A stretch of DNA of 9,198 bases from Acidobacteriota bacterium (GTDB lineage Bacteria; Acidobacteriota; Terriglobia; Bryobacterales; Bryobacteraceae), in the NCBI GenBank assembly GCA_016871135.1, contig VFZQ01000162.1:1-9198 (forward strand), written 5' to 3'. Below are positions 1 to 5,253 of the stretch, piece after piece. The number at the start of each line of letters is the position of its first letter. Position 1 is the stretch's first letter. The translations under genes were made by a program, and so were the position numbers. The notes beneath the pieces are model-generated. The model worked only from the letters and a program-made list of their open reading frames with translations, searched no databases and was not told the origin of the DNA.

Positions 1-117
1 AGCGAATCGAAATCACGACGCACGCCTGCAGGGTTGCCCATATCCCAGTTTACACCGGACGCTTGAAAGTCGTCTCTATATTATGCGGGACTCAATAAGA
101 CTGGCCCGTCCGGGCCC

Positions 118-966
118 TTGCCCTACCGTGTGGCACTCGAGTATTTGGGCTCTCGGCCAAACACGACTATTTTCCGGGGGCAAGAGCACTCCTGGCCACC
201 CCTCCCCAAAATAGCCAGATTCAGGGAACGTGCCTCGCCGAATCCGCCGTCGACAAACGAGCTAGTAAGACTCTGCAACTCGATGAGAAATTGGTTCAAA
301 GAAGAGAGTTGCCGCTACGATTTTGTCAAGCCTTGGGCAGTTGGTGTTCACCCAGTACCGGACGAACAGCTAACTCCCGATGAAGTTCGAAGGGAACGGC
401 GGCTGCTAGCAGACCTAGCTTGGGAGATGCTGGCACAGCACTACGGTATCCCAACCCGACTGATCGACTGGTCCGACAGTTACCATACTGCGTTGTTCTT
501 TGCTTATGGCGGTTGGTCGGGCGATGACATCAAGAAAGGCAACATCCCGTGCGTTTGGTGTCTCGACCGCAAGAAACTTGAGGATGGCGGCGCGAAGCTC
601 GGAAACGCAGCTTTAGGAAAGAAAAAATCTCAGGCTAGGAGCTACCGCGACTATCTCAAGTCGATGCCAGGTGCTGTGCGGATACTGCACCACAATCAGC
701 TTGCTAACCCACGGCAGCGCGCGCAACGAGGTTGGTTTTCGTACGTCGAAAATCTGGGCGCCATTGATGAACATCTTCGAACTCACGACGGAATATTTCC
801 CGTGGCGACGCTGATAAAGATCCCCTTAGATCCCGAAGACCAATTCGATGCGCTCGACGACTTAGCGGACGCCGGAACAACAGTGGCGACTATTTTCAAC
901 GATCTGAATGGCGTTTCTAAAGACGCGATCAATCGCTTCCTTCGGCGCATCTACGCGCTGCCTTGA
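118..966 (+). CDS. FRG-domain protein (putative defence-associated)
   Basis: Protein of 282 residues with an FRG domain, named for the F-R-G motif, seen here at residues 19-21 in IFRGQEHSW. A second family hallmark, QHYGIPTRLIDWS, lies at residues 107-119 and is followed by a hydrophobic helix (TALFFAYGG). FRG domains are found in uncharacterised bacterial proteins that often sit near phage-defence genes; their biochemical activity is not established. The TTG at 118 is the only usual start codon after the in-frame stop at 64-66. It has no visible Shine-Dalgarno sequence, and a GC-rich hairpin (GGCCC 103-107, GGGCC 112-116) lies directly before it, so the true N-terminus is uncertain and may be shortened. 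There is no signal peptide or membrane segment, so the protein is probably cytosolic. Its base composition is less GC-rich than groESL, which suggests acquisition by transfer. Domain call firm, function unknown. Confidence 0.8.
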   Translation: MPYRVALEYLGSRPNTTIFRGQEHSWPPLPKIARFRERASPNPPSTNELVRLCNSMRNWFKEESCRYDFVKPWAVGVHPVPDEQLTPDEVRRERRLLADLAWEMLAQHYGIPTRLIDWSDSYHTALFFAYGGWSGDDIKKGNIPCVWCLDRKKLEDGGAKLGNAALGKKKSQARSYRDYLKSMPGAVRILHHNQLANPRQRAQRGWFSYVENLGAIDEHLRTHDGIFPVATLIKIPLDPEDQFDALDDLADAGTTVATIFNDLNGVSKDAINRFLRRIYALP

Positions 967-967
967 G

Positions 968-1254
968 GCAGCTATCCCGAAGAACGTGCAGCGTTCTCGA
1001 CTTTTGCAACTTGGCGCAAGACACGGGATAACATTAGGAGGTCGAAGAAATCGGGCAAGCCGGTGGTGCTGACCGTGAACGGGGAAGCGGAGGTCGCTGT
1101 GCAAAGCGCGGCGGCTTATCAGAAGCTGCTGGATGATCAGGACCTTTTCAATAGCATTCGCAGTGTCAGCCGAGGGCTTGAGCAAGCTAAGCGCGGTGAA
1201 GGCCTGCAGATGCGCCAGTTCGTGCAATCGCTTGCCGAGGAGCACGGACTCTGA
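968..1254 (+). pseudogene. Phd/YefM-type antitoxin, frameshifted near its start
   Basis: The C-terminal two thirds are an intact Phd/YefM-like antitoxin: KKSGKPVVLTVNGEAEVAV, then AAAYQKLLD, a helical tail and a final EEHGL. These proteins bind DNA through their N-terminal domain and neutralise a partner toxin with the tail. In this frame no ATG, GTG or TTG occurs between the FRG stop (966) and GTG 1063, which lies inside the conserved core; starting there would lose the first strand and helix. Family-like sequence continues upstream in the same frame (FSTFATWRKTRDNIRR from 994). The expected first residues (AAIPKNVQ, 968-991) are in another frame, so an indel near 991-994 seems to have broken the gene. 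AGGAGG at 1036-1041 is 21 bases before GTG 1063, too far to serve it well. No cognate RelE/ParE or Doc toxin follows. A short protein from GTG 1063 (63 residues) cannot be excluded. Confidence 0.6.
981..1005 (+). terminator. Possible weak intrinsic terminator after the FRG gene
   Basis: AGAACG (981-986) and CGTTCT (992-997) form a perfect 6-bp stem with a 5-base loop, starting 14 bases after the FRG stop. CGACTTTTG follows, giving a four-T run. The stem is only half GC and the T run is short, so termination would be modest. It lies in the decayed start of the following antitoxin and could be a chance palindrome. Confidence 0.3.
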
Positions 1255-1294
1255 CGGCGTTCAGAATGCGCGTAGAATAACGGTAGAGGCCCGA

Positions 1295-1510
1295 ATGGAG
1301 ATTACCTTGCCACCGGATTTGAGCAGTAGCGTCGAGCGGGAACTCGCGTCTGGGAACTATCGGGATCGGGACGATTTGATCGAGCAGGCGCTGCGACAGT
1401 TCGTCGAGGCGCAGGAGCGCGGTGCGCGGCGGCTGGCGGCGTTGCGGAGAATTGGCGACGCCGTCGACAATGCCGGGCTTTATGATCGCACCTACATCCC
1501 GCAGGAATGA
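1295..1510 (+). CDS. ParD/CopG-like ribbon-helix-helix antitoxin
   Basis: Protein of 71 residues starting MEITLPPDL, the beta strand of a ribbon-helix-helix fold, followed by two helices (VERELASGNYRDRDDLIEQA) as in ParD-type antitoxins, and a charged C-terminal tail ending GLYDRTYIPQE. Such proteins dimerise, bind their own promoter and cap the toxin with the tail. The ATG at 1295 is preferred over upstream in-frame starts because the RHH strand begins exactly there; GAGG at 1286-1289 is a plausible short ribosome binding site. Its TGA overlaps the PIN gene's ATG (ATGA, 1507-1510), the usual layout for translational coupling of antitoxin and toxin. ParD more often pairs with ParE, so pairing with a PIN toxin is inferred from this overlap. 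Autorepression is likely from the family. Confidence 0.75.
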   Translation: MEITLPPDLSSSVERELASGNYRDRDDLIEQALRQFVEAQERGARRLAALRRIGDAVDNAGLYDRTYIPQE

Positions 1511-2073
1511 CCCGCAAGGGACCGGTTGTAATCGACGCCTGCGTGCTTGCGAATTATGGGCTTTGCGATACGCTTCTTCGATTCGCTGAACTGCCGATGC
1601 TCTATGAACCGCGGTGGTCTTCAAAGATCATCAGCGAAACGGTTCGTACACTCCGACACAAACTTGATTGGCCTATCGATCTCGTCGAGTACTTTGAATC
1701 GGAACTGAGCACTCATTTTCCAGAAGCGTGGGTCGCTGGTTACGAACCGCTGGAATCGCTGATGAGGAACGACGAAAAGGACCGGCACGTCACAGCCGCC
1801 GCGGTGCATTGCGGCGCGGAGTTGATCGTCACCTTCAATCTTCGGCACTTCCGGCAAGCCGATCTGGCACCGTGGGCGGTCCGGGCGGTGCACCCCGATG
1901 AGTTTCTGGTGGATACTCTTCGTTCTTCTCCGGCGATCGTACTTTCAAAGCTTGTGCGGCAGGCTCGCGAACGGAAGCGCACGCTTCGTGGTCTGTTGCG
2001 CTCCCTTGAACCAGCCGCACCGATGTTTGTGGAAGTGATCCGAACCGAGGCGGCGCATCTTCTTGATGAGTAG
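1507..2073 (+). CDS. VapC-type PIN-domain toxin (VapC50-like, extended C-terminus)
   Basis: Protein of 188 residues with a PIN ribonuclease fold. The acidic positions expected for metal binding are visible: D10 in VVIDACVL, E44 in SKIISETVR, D92 in KDRHV, and the strand IVTFNLRHF with N111. The order (VIDA, then DRHV followed by AAAV, then IVTFN, then HPDEFL) resembles the VapC50-like PIN_3 group, which carries a helical extension after the PIN core; residues about 130-188 match that layout. VapC toxins cut RNA, often tRNA or rRNA, in the cytosol and stop translation when the antitoxin is lost. All acidic positions are kept, so the enzyme looks intact. The gene overlaps the ParD-like gene by 4 bp and probably shares its transcript. 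The RNA target cannot be read from the sequence. Family call confident; the VapC50 subgroup is from memory. Confidence 0.82.
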   Translation: MTRKGPVVIDACVLANYGLCDTLLRFAELPMLYEPRWSSKIISETVRTLRHKLDWPIDLVEYFESELSTHFPEAWVAGYEPLESLMRNDEKDRHVTAAAVHCGAELIVTFNLRHFRQADLAPWAVRAVHPDEFLVDTLRSSPAIVLSKLVRQARERKRTLRGLLRSLEPAAPMFVEVIRTEAAHLLDE

Positions 2074-2094
2074 CGGCTCGGCATTTGGCCGCTA
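2071..2094 (+). terminator. Hairpin overlapping the PIN toxin stop codon
   Basis: TAGCGGC (2071-2077) and GCCGCTA (2088-2094) are perfect 7-bp arms around a 10-base loop, with the toxin's TAG stop as the first bases of the stem. It could end or protect the toxin-antitoxin transcript, but only scattered T residues follow (TGTTCTAATG), so it is a weak candidate for an intrinsic terminator. Confidence 0.3.
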
Positions 2095-2191
2095 TGTTCT
2101 AATGTGGTGAACCTACGTCTGTTCGATGAGACTCCGCAAGAAACAGAAGCTCGGCCCGGTGATCGACGAGAGACGGCTGCGGCGGATTGTC

Positions 2192-2196
2192 GGAGG
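2192..2196 (+). promoter_or_regulatory. Shine-Dalgarno of the truncated restriction-enzyme gene
   Basis: GGAGG sits 9 bases before ATG 2206, a good spacing. It supports 2206 as a working start even though the encoded protein lacks the family's N-terminal region, and argues against that ATG being just an internal methionine. Confidence 0.6.
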
Positions 2197-2205
2197 CCAC
2201 ACTGA

Positions 2206-2721
2206 ATGTTGACCGCGCGCTCCACTATCGAGAGGGCCCTAAAGAAGGTTCCACTGAGATTGGCGACGGGTGTGAATGTTCGCCCTCGCGGCATGCTGAT
2301 AAAGGGGATCATCGAAGAGTTCGCGCCGCGCTTTGTGCCGGGCGGTGCGTTGGTCTACGCCGGCGACACGGGCAGGAAGTGGGCGTACTTCGATAGTGAC
2401 CTGCTGGCTGGGCTCGGTGTCCGGGTTGATGGACATGGCAAGATGCCCGATGTGGTTCTGTATTGCCCGAAGCGGAAGTGGCTGTTGCTGGCGGAATCGG
2501 TCACCAGTCATGGGCCGGTCGATGGGAAGCGCCACGAGGAACTTGCGCGGCTGTTTGCGGGATCGAAGGTGGGGCTGGTTTATGTCACCGCGTTTCCTTC
2601 AAGGGCGATTATGGCGCGGTATCTCGGAGCGATCGCTTGGGAGACGGAGGTCTGGTGCGCGGATGCGCCGTCGCATTTGATCCACTTCAATGGTGAGAGG
2701 TTTTTGGGGCCGTATGGTTAG
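2206..2721 (+). CDS. PstI/BsuBI-type restriction endonuclease, C-terminal catalytic part only
   Basis: The 171 residues match the catalytic domain of the BsuBI/PstI restriction endonuclease family almost throughout: IIEEFAPRFVPG (35-46), YAGDTGRKWAYFD (51-63), GKMPDVVLY (78-86), the conserved E97 before SVTSHGPV, an RHEEL helix, VYVTAFPSR, AWETEVW (144-150) and SHLIHFNGERFLGP (156-169). These enzymes cut DNA at a specific site and are paired with a protective methylase. Family members are about 315-330 residues long, so roughly the first half is missing. Only 132 bases separate this gene from the PIN toxin, and an in-frame TGA (2203-2205) directly precedes the ATG. No methylase is present in the window. 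It is therefore most likely a leftover of a type II restriction-modification system, though the good ribosome binding site and intact catalytic region leave a stand-alone nuclease domain possible. Confidence 0.82.
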   Translation: MLTARSTIERALKKVPLRLATGVNVRPRGMLIKGIIEEFAPRFVPGGALVYAGDTGRKWAYFDSDLLAGLGVRVDGHGKMPDVVLYCPKRKWLLLAESVTSHGPVDGKRHEELARLFAGSKVGLVYVTAFPSRAIMARYLGAIAWETEVWCADAPSHLIHFNGERFLGPYG

Positions 2722-2750
2722 AATCGCCGTCGCCGTGATAGCTTAGTTGC

Positions 2751-3005
2751 ATGAGCTCCCACTTGGAGCCGCTGATCGATCGGGTCGTCGGGTGTTTGGA
2801 CGAAACGTCGGCGCGGCGGTTGGCGGAGTTGGTGGTTCCGGAGGCCTTGCAGGCGCGCGTTGACGAGCTTGCGGAGAAGGCGGCGGTGAAGACGATCACC
2901 GAATCGGAAACCGAAGAATTCGAAACGATCGTGCGGTTCGTGACGCTCGTCGATTTGTTGCGCATGAAGGCGGGCGGGCGTGCGACCTACCGAGCGGGAA
3001 ATTAG
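2751..3005 (+). CDS. Small acidic helical protein coupled to HNH nuclease
   Basis: Protein of 84 residues, predicted to be mostly alpha-helical by eye and rich in Glu, Ala and Leu, with two amphipathic stretches (about 6-45 and 52-76, the latter containing EEFETIVRFVTLVDLLRMKA). I recognise no named domain, signal peptide or catalytic motif. Small helical proteins of this kind are, from memory, often found directly before HNH genes in GC-rich environmental genomes. Here the last 26 bases overlap the HNH gene (2980-3005), so the two are probably translated together. It could be a partner, inhibitor or regulator of the nuclease; that is inference from position only. No clear Shine-Dalgarno lies before ATG 2751. 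The convergent FG-GAP gene starts right after the pair. Confidence 0.65.
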   Translation: MSSHLEPLIDRVVGCLDETSARRLAELVVPEALQARVDELAEKAAVKTITESETEEFETIVRFVTLVDLLRMKAGGRATYRAGN

Positions 3006-3384
3006 GTTCGTCCGCGAGAGGGCCGAGGACTATTGCGAGTATTGCCTCCTGCACCAACGCCACTCGCTGCTGCGGTTTCATGTCGACCACATCGTGCCGC
3101 GGTCGGTCGGGGGGATTCCGGAGTTCTCGAATCTGGCGCTGGCTTGTCCGGCGTGCAATGGGGCCAAACACGGCAAATGGTTGATCTATGACCGGGGCAG
3201 CCGCACCGAGGTCAAACTGTATCACCCGCGCACCGATGTCTGGGACGACCACTTCGAAACACGCGACTTCGGGATTATTCTGCCGCGCACGCTGACTGGG
3301 TCTGTCACGGTTCACATGCTGAAGATCAACGACTATGCGCGGATGCAGTTACGAAAGCTGGCGGCGCGGATCGAGAGGCGTTAG
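2980..3384 (+). CDS. HNH endonuclease
   Basis: Protein of 134 residues with a complete HNH nuclease core: a zinc-type CEYC pair (C19, C22), the catalytic strand FHVDHIVP (H34, D36, H37), an Asn-containing loop (NLALAC, N51), the second pair CPAC (C56, C59), then NGAKHG with H64. The C-terminal half (about 65-134), with HPRTDVWDDHFE, matches a widespread short HNH group known in cyanobacteria and other environmental bacteria, whose biological role is unknown. HNH domains nick or cut DNA with one metal ion. The start is GTG 2980, with GAAGG at 2966-2970 nine bases upstream inside the preceding gene; no in-frame ATG fits. No homing-endonuclease insertion context (intron or intein) is visible. 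Its stop overlaps that of the convergent gene by 4 bp (TTAG, 3381-3384), leaving no room for a terminator. Confidence 0.88.
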   Translation: MRPTEREIRFVRERAEDYCEYCLLHQRHSLLRFHVDHIVPRSVGGIPEFSNLALACPACNGAKHGKWLIYDRGSRTEVKLYHPRTDVWDDHFETRDFGIILPRTLTGSVTVHMLKINDYARMQLRKLAARIERR

Positions 3385-5129
3385 CGGACGGCGCCTCCGA
3401 ACTGCGAGCCGCTCAGGCAGCTACCGGGAACTCCGCCGGCGGCGGGCCGCCACAGTTGATCGCCGAAGCTCGACAATCCGTTGCTCTGGCTGCTGGCATA
3501 GAGGACATTCACAGCGCCGCAGGCGACGTTATTGGCGCGGTCGCCGGGCACGCCGATCAAGAGATCCCTGCGGCTGTCCGATCCGAGGGACGGGGCCGAG
3601 AGGCTTGCGCCGAAGTTGTCGTTGGCTTCGGCGATTCCTTCAATATTGATCGAATCCTGGTGGTACATCTGAGGCGCGCGGCCTTGCGTGGACAATCCGG
3701 AAGGCGAACCATAGACGATGTCGACTTGCCCGGCGTTCTGGATCACGGTGAGAGTACCGGTTCTGTCGCTGACGATGTCCTCGAAGGGGACGCCGATGGC
3801 GAGATCGGTGCGAAGATCGCCGTTAAAGTCTCCGGCCGCGAGCGAGAATCCGAATTGGTCGTGGGCTTCCGAGGGACTGCCTTCGAAAACACTGGGCGAG
3901 CTCCCGTAGATGGAATTCTGGGTCCAGATCTGGGCGCCATCGCCTTGCAGACCGCCGGCGCCTGCGTAGAGGACGTTGACCGCACCGGCGTTGACGATAT
4001 CGCCGACGTTCTCACTGGGGACGCCGATGGCGAGATCGGCGCGGAAGTCGCCGTTGAAGTCGCCGGCGGCGAGCGAGTAGCCGAAGAAGTCGCTGGGTTC
4101 GGGTGAGCTGGGAACTCCAGGGGTTGCCTGGCTGAACGAGATGCGCCCGCAATTGTTCAGAGTCGAGGTGCAACCATAGATCACTTCGACGCGACCGGCG
4201 CCGGCGATACTCTCGGTGTGGGCGGTGCTCGTGTTGTAGACGACAACATCTTCGTAGGGGATACCGATGGCGAGGTCGGTTTTACCGTCGCCGGTGAAGT
4301 CGGCGGCGGCGAGTGAAAAACCGAAATGGTCGTACTCGTCGTTCTCGTTGCCTTCCTGGAGCAGGATCGCCTTGCGGCTGGTGCCGGAGAGGGGCGTGGA
4401 ACGGGCACCGTAGATGGCGAGCACCATTCCGGTTTTGTCGGTTGTGCAGTCGTCGCCTGGAAGATTGAGACAGCTCCTCCGGTAGAGGGTGGCGTCGGGG
4501 CCGCCGATGGCGAGGTCGACGTTGCCGTCGCCGTCGAAATCGCCGACGGCGAGGGAGGAGCCGAGGCGGGCGTAGTCGAGGAAGAGCGAGTAGTCGGTGG
4601 AACCAACTTTGAGATTGATCCACGGAGCGACAAACTCGGTGCTGCCGAGGATGGAATTCAACGTCTCGGTCGAACGGTAGGGCAGCAGGGTAAGCGACGA
4701 CGGCGCGGGAGCGGACTGCGCGGTTGTTGTGAGGCCCTGGACGGAGCCGTAGATAATGACCACGGCACCGTAGTCGAGTTCGCCGTCGTTGGGAATACCG
4801 ATGGCAAGATCGGCGAAGCCATCGTTGTTGACATCGCCGGCGGCGACGGAAGCGCCGAAGCGGTCGTTGGCGGTGCTGACGCCGGGAATGCCTTCGCTTT
4901 GGCGCGTCCAGCGTTGCGCTGCCGGGGTGGGGCTGGATGTGGTCAAGCCGGACGAATTTCCGTAGATGACATAGACAGCGCCGGCGTTGGCGGCGCCTTC
5001 GACGCTTTCGCCTGGGGCGCCGATTGCAACGTCGGTAAAACCGTCGGCGTTGAAGTCGGCGCGGACGGATTGCGCGGCGCAGGGGACTAGGGTGGCGATC
5101 GCCACGATCAGTATATTTTTTGCAGTCAT
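3381..5129 (-). CDS. Secreted FG-GAP repeat beta-propeller protein
   Basis: Protein of 582 residues. Residues 1-24 form a signal peptide (ILIVAIATLVP core, likely cleavage after SVRA). The rest is seven FG-GAP/integrin-alpha-type repeats, with Ca-binding-like loops DFNADGFTD (25-33), DVNNDGFAD (99-107), DFDGDGNVD (197-205), DFTGDGKTD (277-285), DFNGDFRAD (357-365), DFNGDLRTD (434-442) and a degenerate seventh loop near 513-522. Each is followed by LAIG-P and a VIYG-like strand. Repeat 1 lacks its FG strand, but the protein ends SGSQFGGAVR, which can supply it, so a closed seven-blade propeller is expected. Such proteins are extracellular and usually bind partners or surfaces; the ligand is unknown. 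The cysteine pairs C220/C228 and C320/C327 may be disulfides. LVPC is not a good lipobox. The start at 5129 is chosen over upstream ATG 5279 because it begins the signal peptide and has GAGG 8 bases ahead; the longer frame would run through the terminator and into groEL. Confidence 0.88.
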   Translation of the reverse strand: MTAKNILIVAIATLVPCAAQSVRADFNADGFTDVAIGAPGESVEGAANAGAVYVIYGNSSGLTTSSPTPAAQRWTRQSEGIPGVSTANDRFGASVAAGDVNNDGFADLAIGIPNDGELDYGAVVIIYGSVQGLTTTAQSAPAPSSLTLLPYRSTETLNSILGSTEFVAPWINLKVGSTDYSLFLDYARLGSSLAVGDFDGDGNVDLAIGGPDATLYRRSCLNLPGDDCTTDKTGMVLAIYGARSTPLSGTSRKAILLQEGNENDEYDHFGFSLAAADFTGDGKTDLAIGIPYEDVVVYNTSTAHTESIAGAGRVEVIYGCTSTLNNCGRISFSQATPGVPSSPEPSDFFGYSLAAGDFNGDFRADLAIGVPSENVGDIVNAGAVNVLYAGAGGLQGDGAQIWTQNSIYGSSPSVFEGSPSEAHDQFGFSLAAGDFNGDLRTDLAIGVPFEDIVSDRTGTLTVIQNAGQVDIVYGSPSGLSTQGRAPQMYHQDSINIEGIAEANDNFGASLSAPSLGSDSRRDLLIGVPGDRANNVACGAVNVLYASSQSNGLSSFGDQLWRPAAGGVPGSCLSGSQFGGAVR

Positions 5130-5133
5130 ATCT

Positions 5134-5188
5134 TGCCTCGAAACAGAACGCGGTGTTGCTCGAAATTCGCCATCAGGATTTCGAGGCA
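5134..5188 (-). promoter_or_regulatory. Structured leader of the FG-GAP gene with competing hairpins
   Basis: On the minus strand the leader holds UGCCUCGAAA (5188-5179), which is perfectly complementary over 10 bp to UUUCGAGGCA (5143-5134). That second segment contains the gene's ribosome binding site, so this stem would hide it. The same upstream segment can instead pair, through CUCGAAAU (5185-5178), with AUUUCGAG (5166-5159) in an 8-bp hairpin that leaves the binding site free. A short third hairpin just upstream (GCAGG/CCUGC) also competes. A 15-codon frame (ATG 5173) ends with a TGA overlapping the gene's ATG. The complementarity is direct observation; regulation is inference. It matches no riboswitch class I know. 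Confidence 0.4.
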
Positions 5189-5203
5189 GGATGCCTGCAA
5201 AAC

Positions 5204-5234
5204 AAAACGGCCACGCTTGCGCATGGCCGTTTTT
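5204..5234 (-). terminator. Intrinsic terminator of groESL
   Basis: AAAACGGCCA (5204-5213) and TGGCCGTTTT (5224-5233) are perfect 10-bp arms with a 10-base loop. On the minus strand the stem starts about 20 bases after the groEL stop and ends in TTTTGTTTT. The plus strand also has a T run (5230-5234), so it may work in both directions. Confidence 0.85.
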
Positions 5235-5253
5235 GATTGGGTTTGAGACTGGT

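Noticed and set aside
103..116. GC-rich hairpin before the FRG start as a terminator or riboswitch
   Set aside because: Five-bp stem with a 4-base loop and no T run; reported only as a possible obstacle to the TTG start.
2126..2212. 28-residue basic frame (ATG 2126) overlapping the restriction-enzyme start
   Set aside because: No ribosome binding site, no recognised family and too short to judge; it may be part of the deletion junction. Not called as a gene.
2980..3384. HNH protein as a homing endonuclease or CRISPR-Cas9 piece
   Set aside because: No intron, intein, RuvC segments or CRISPR repeats nearby; the short stand-alone HNH architecture explains it fully.
3460..5080. Repeated near-identical segments (around 3790, 4020, 4260, 4500, 4800) that could suggest a tandem DNA repeat or CRISPR
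   Set aside because: They code for the FG-GAP motif (DFNGD...DLAIG.P) in one frame, with irregular spacing; the repetition is at protein level.
4326..5090. Plus-strand frame of 254 codons opposite the FG-GAP gene
   Set aside because: Low-complexity mirror of the repeated propeller codons on the minus strand; the minus-strand product is clearly the real protein.
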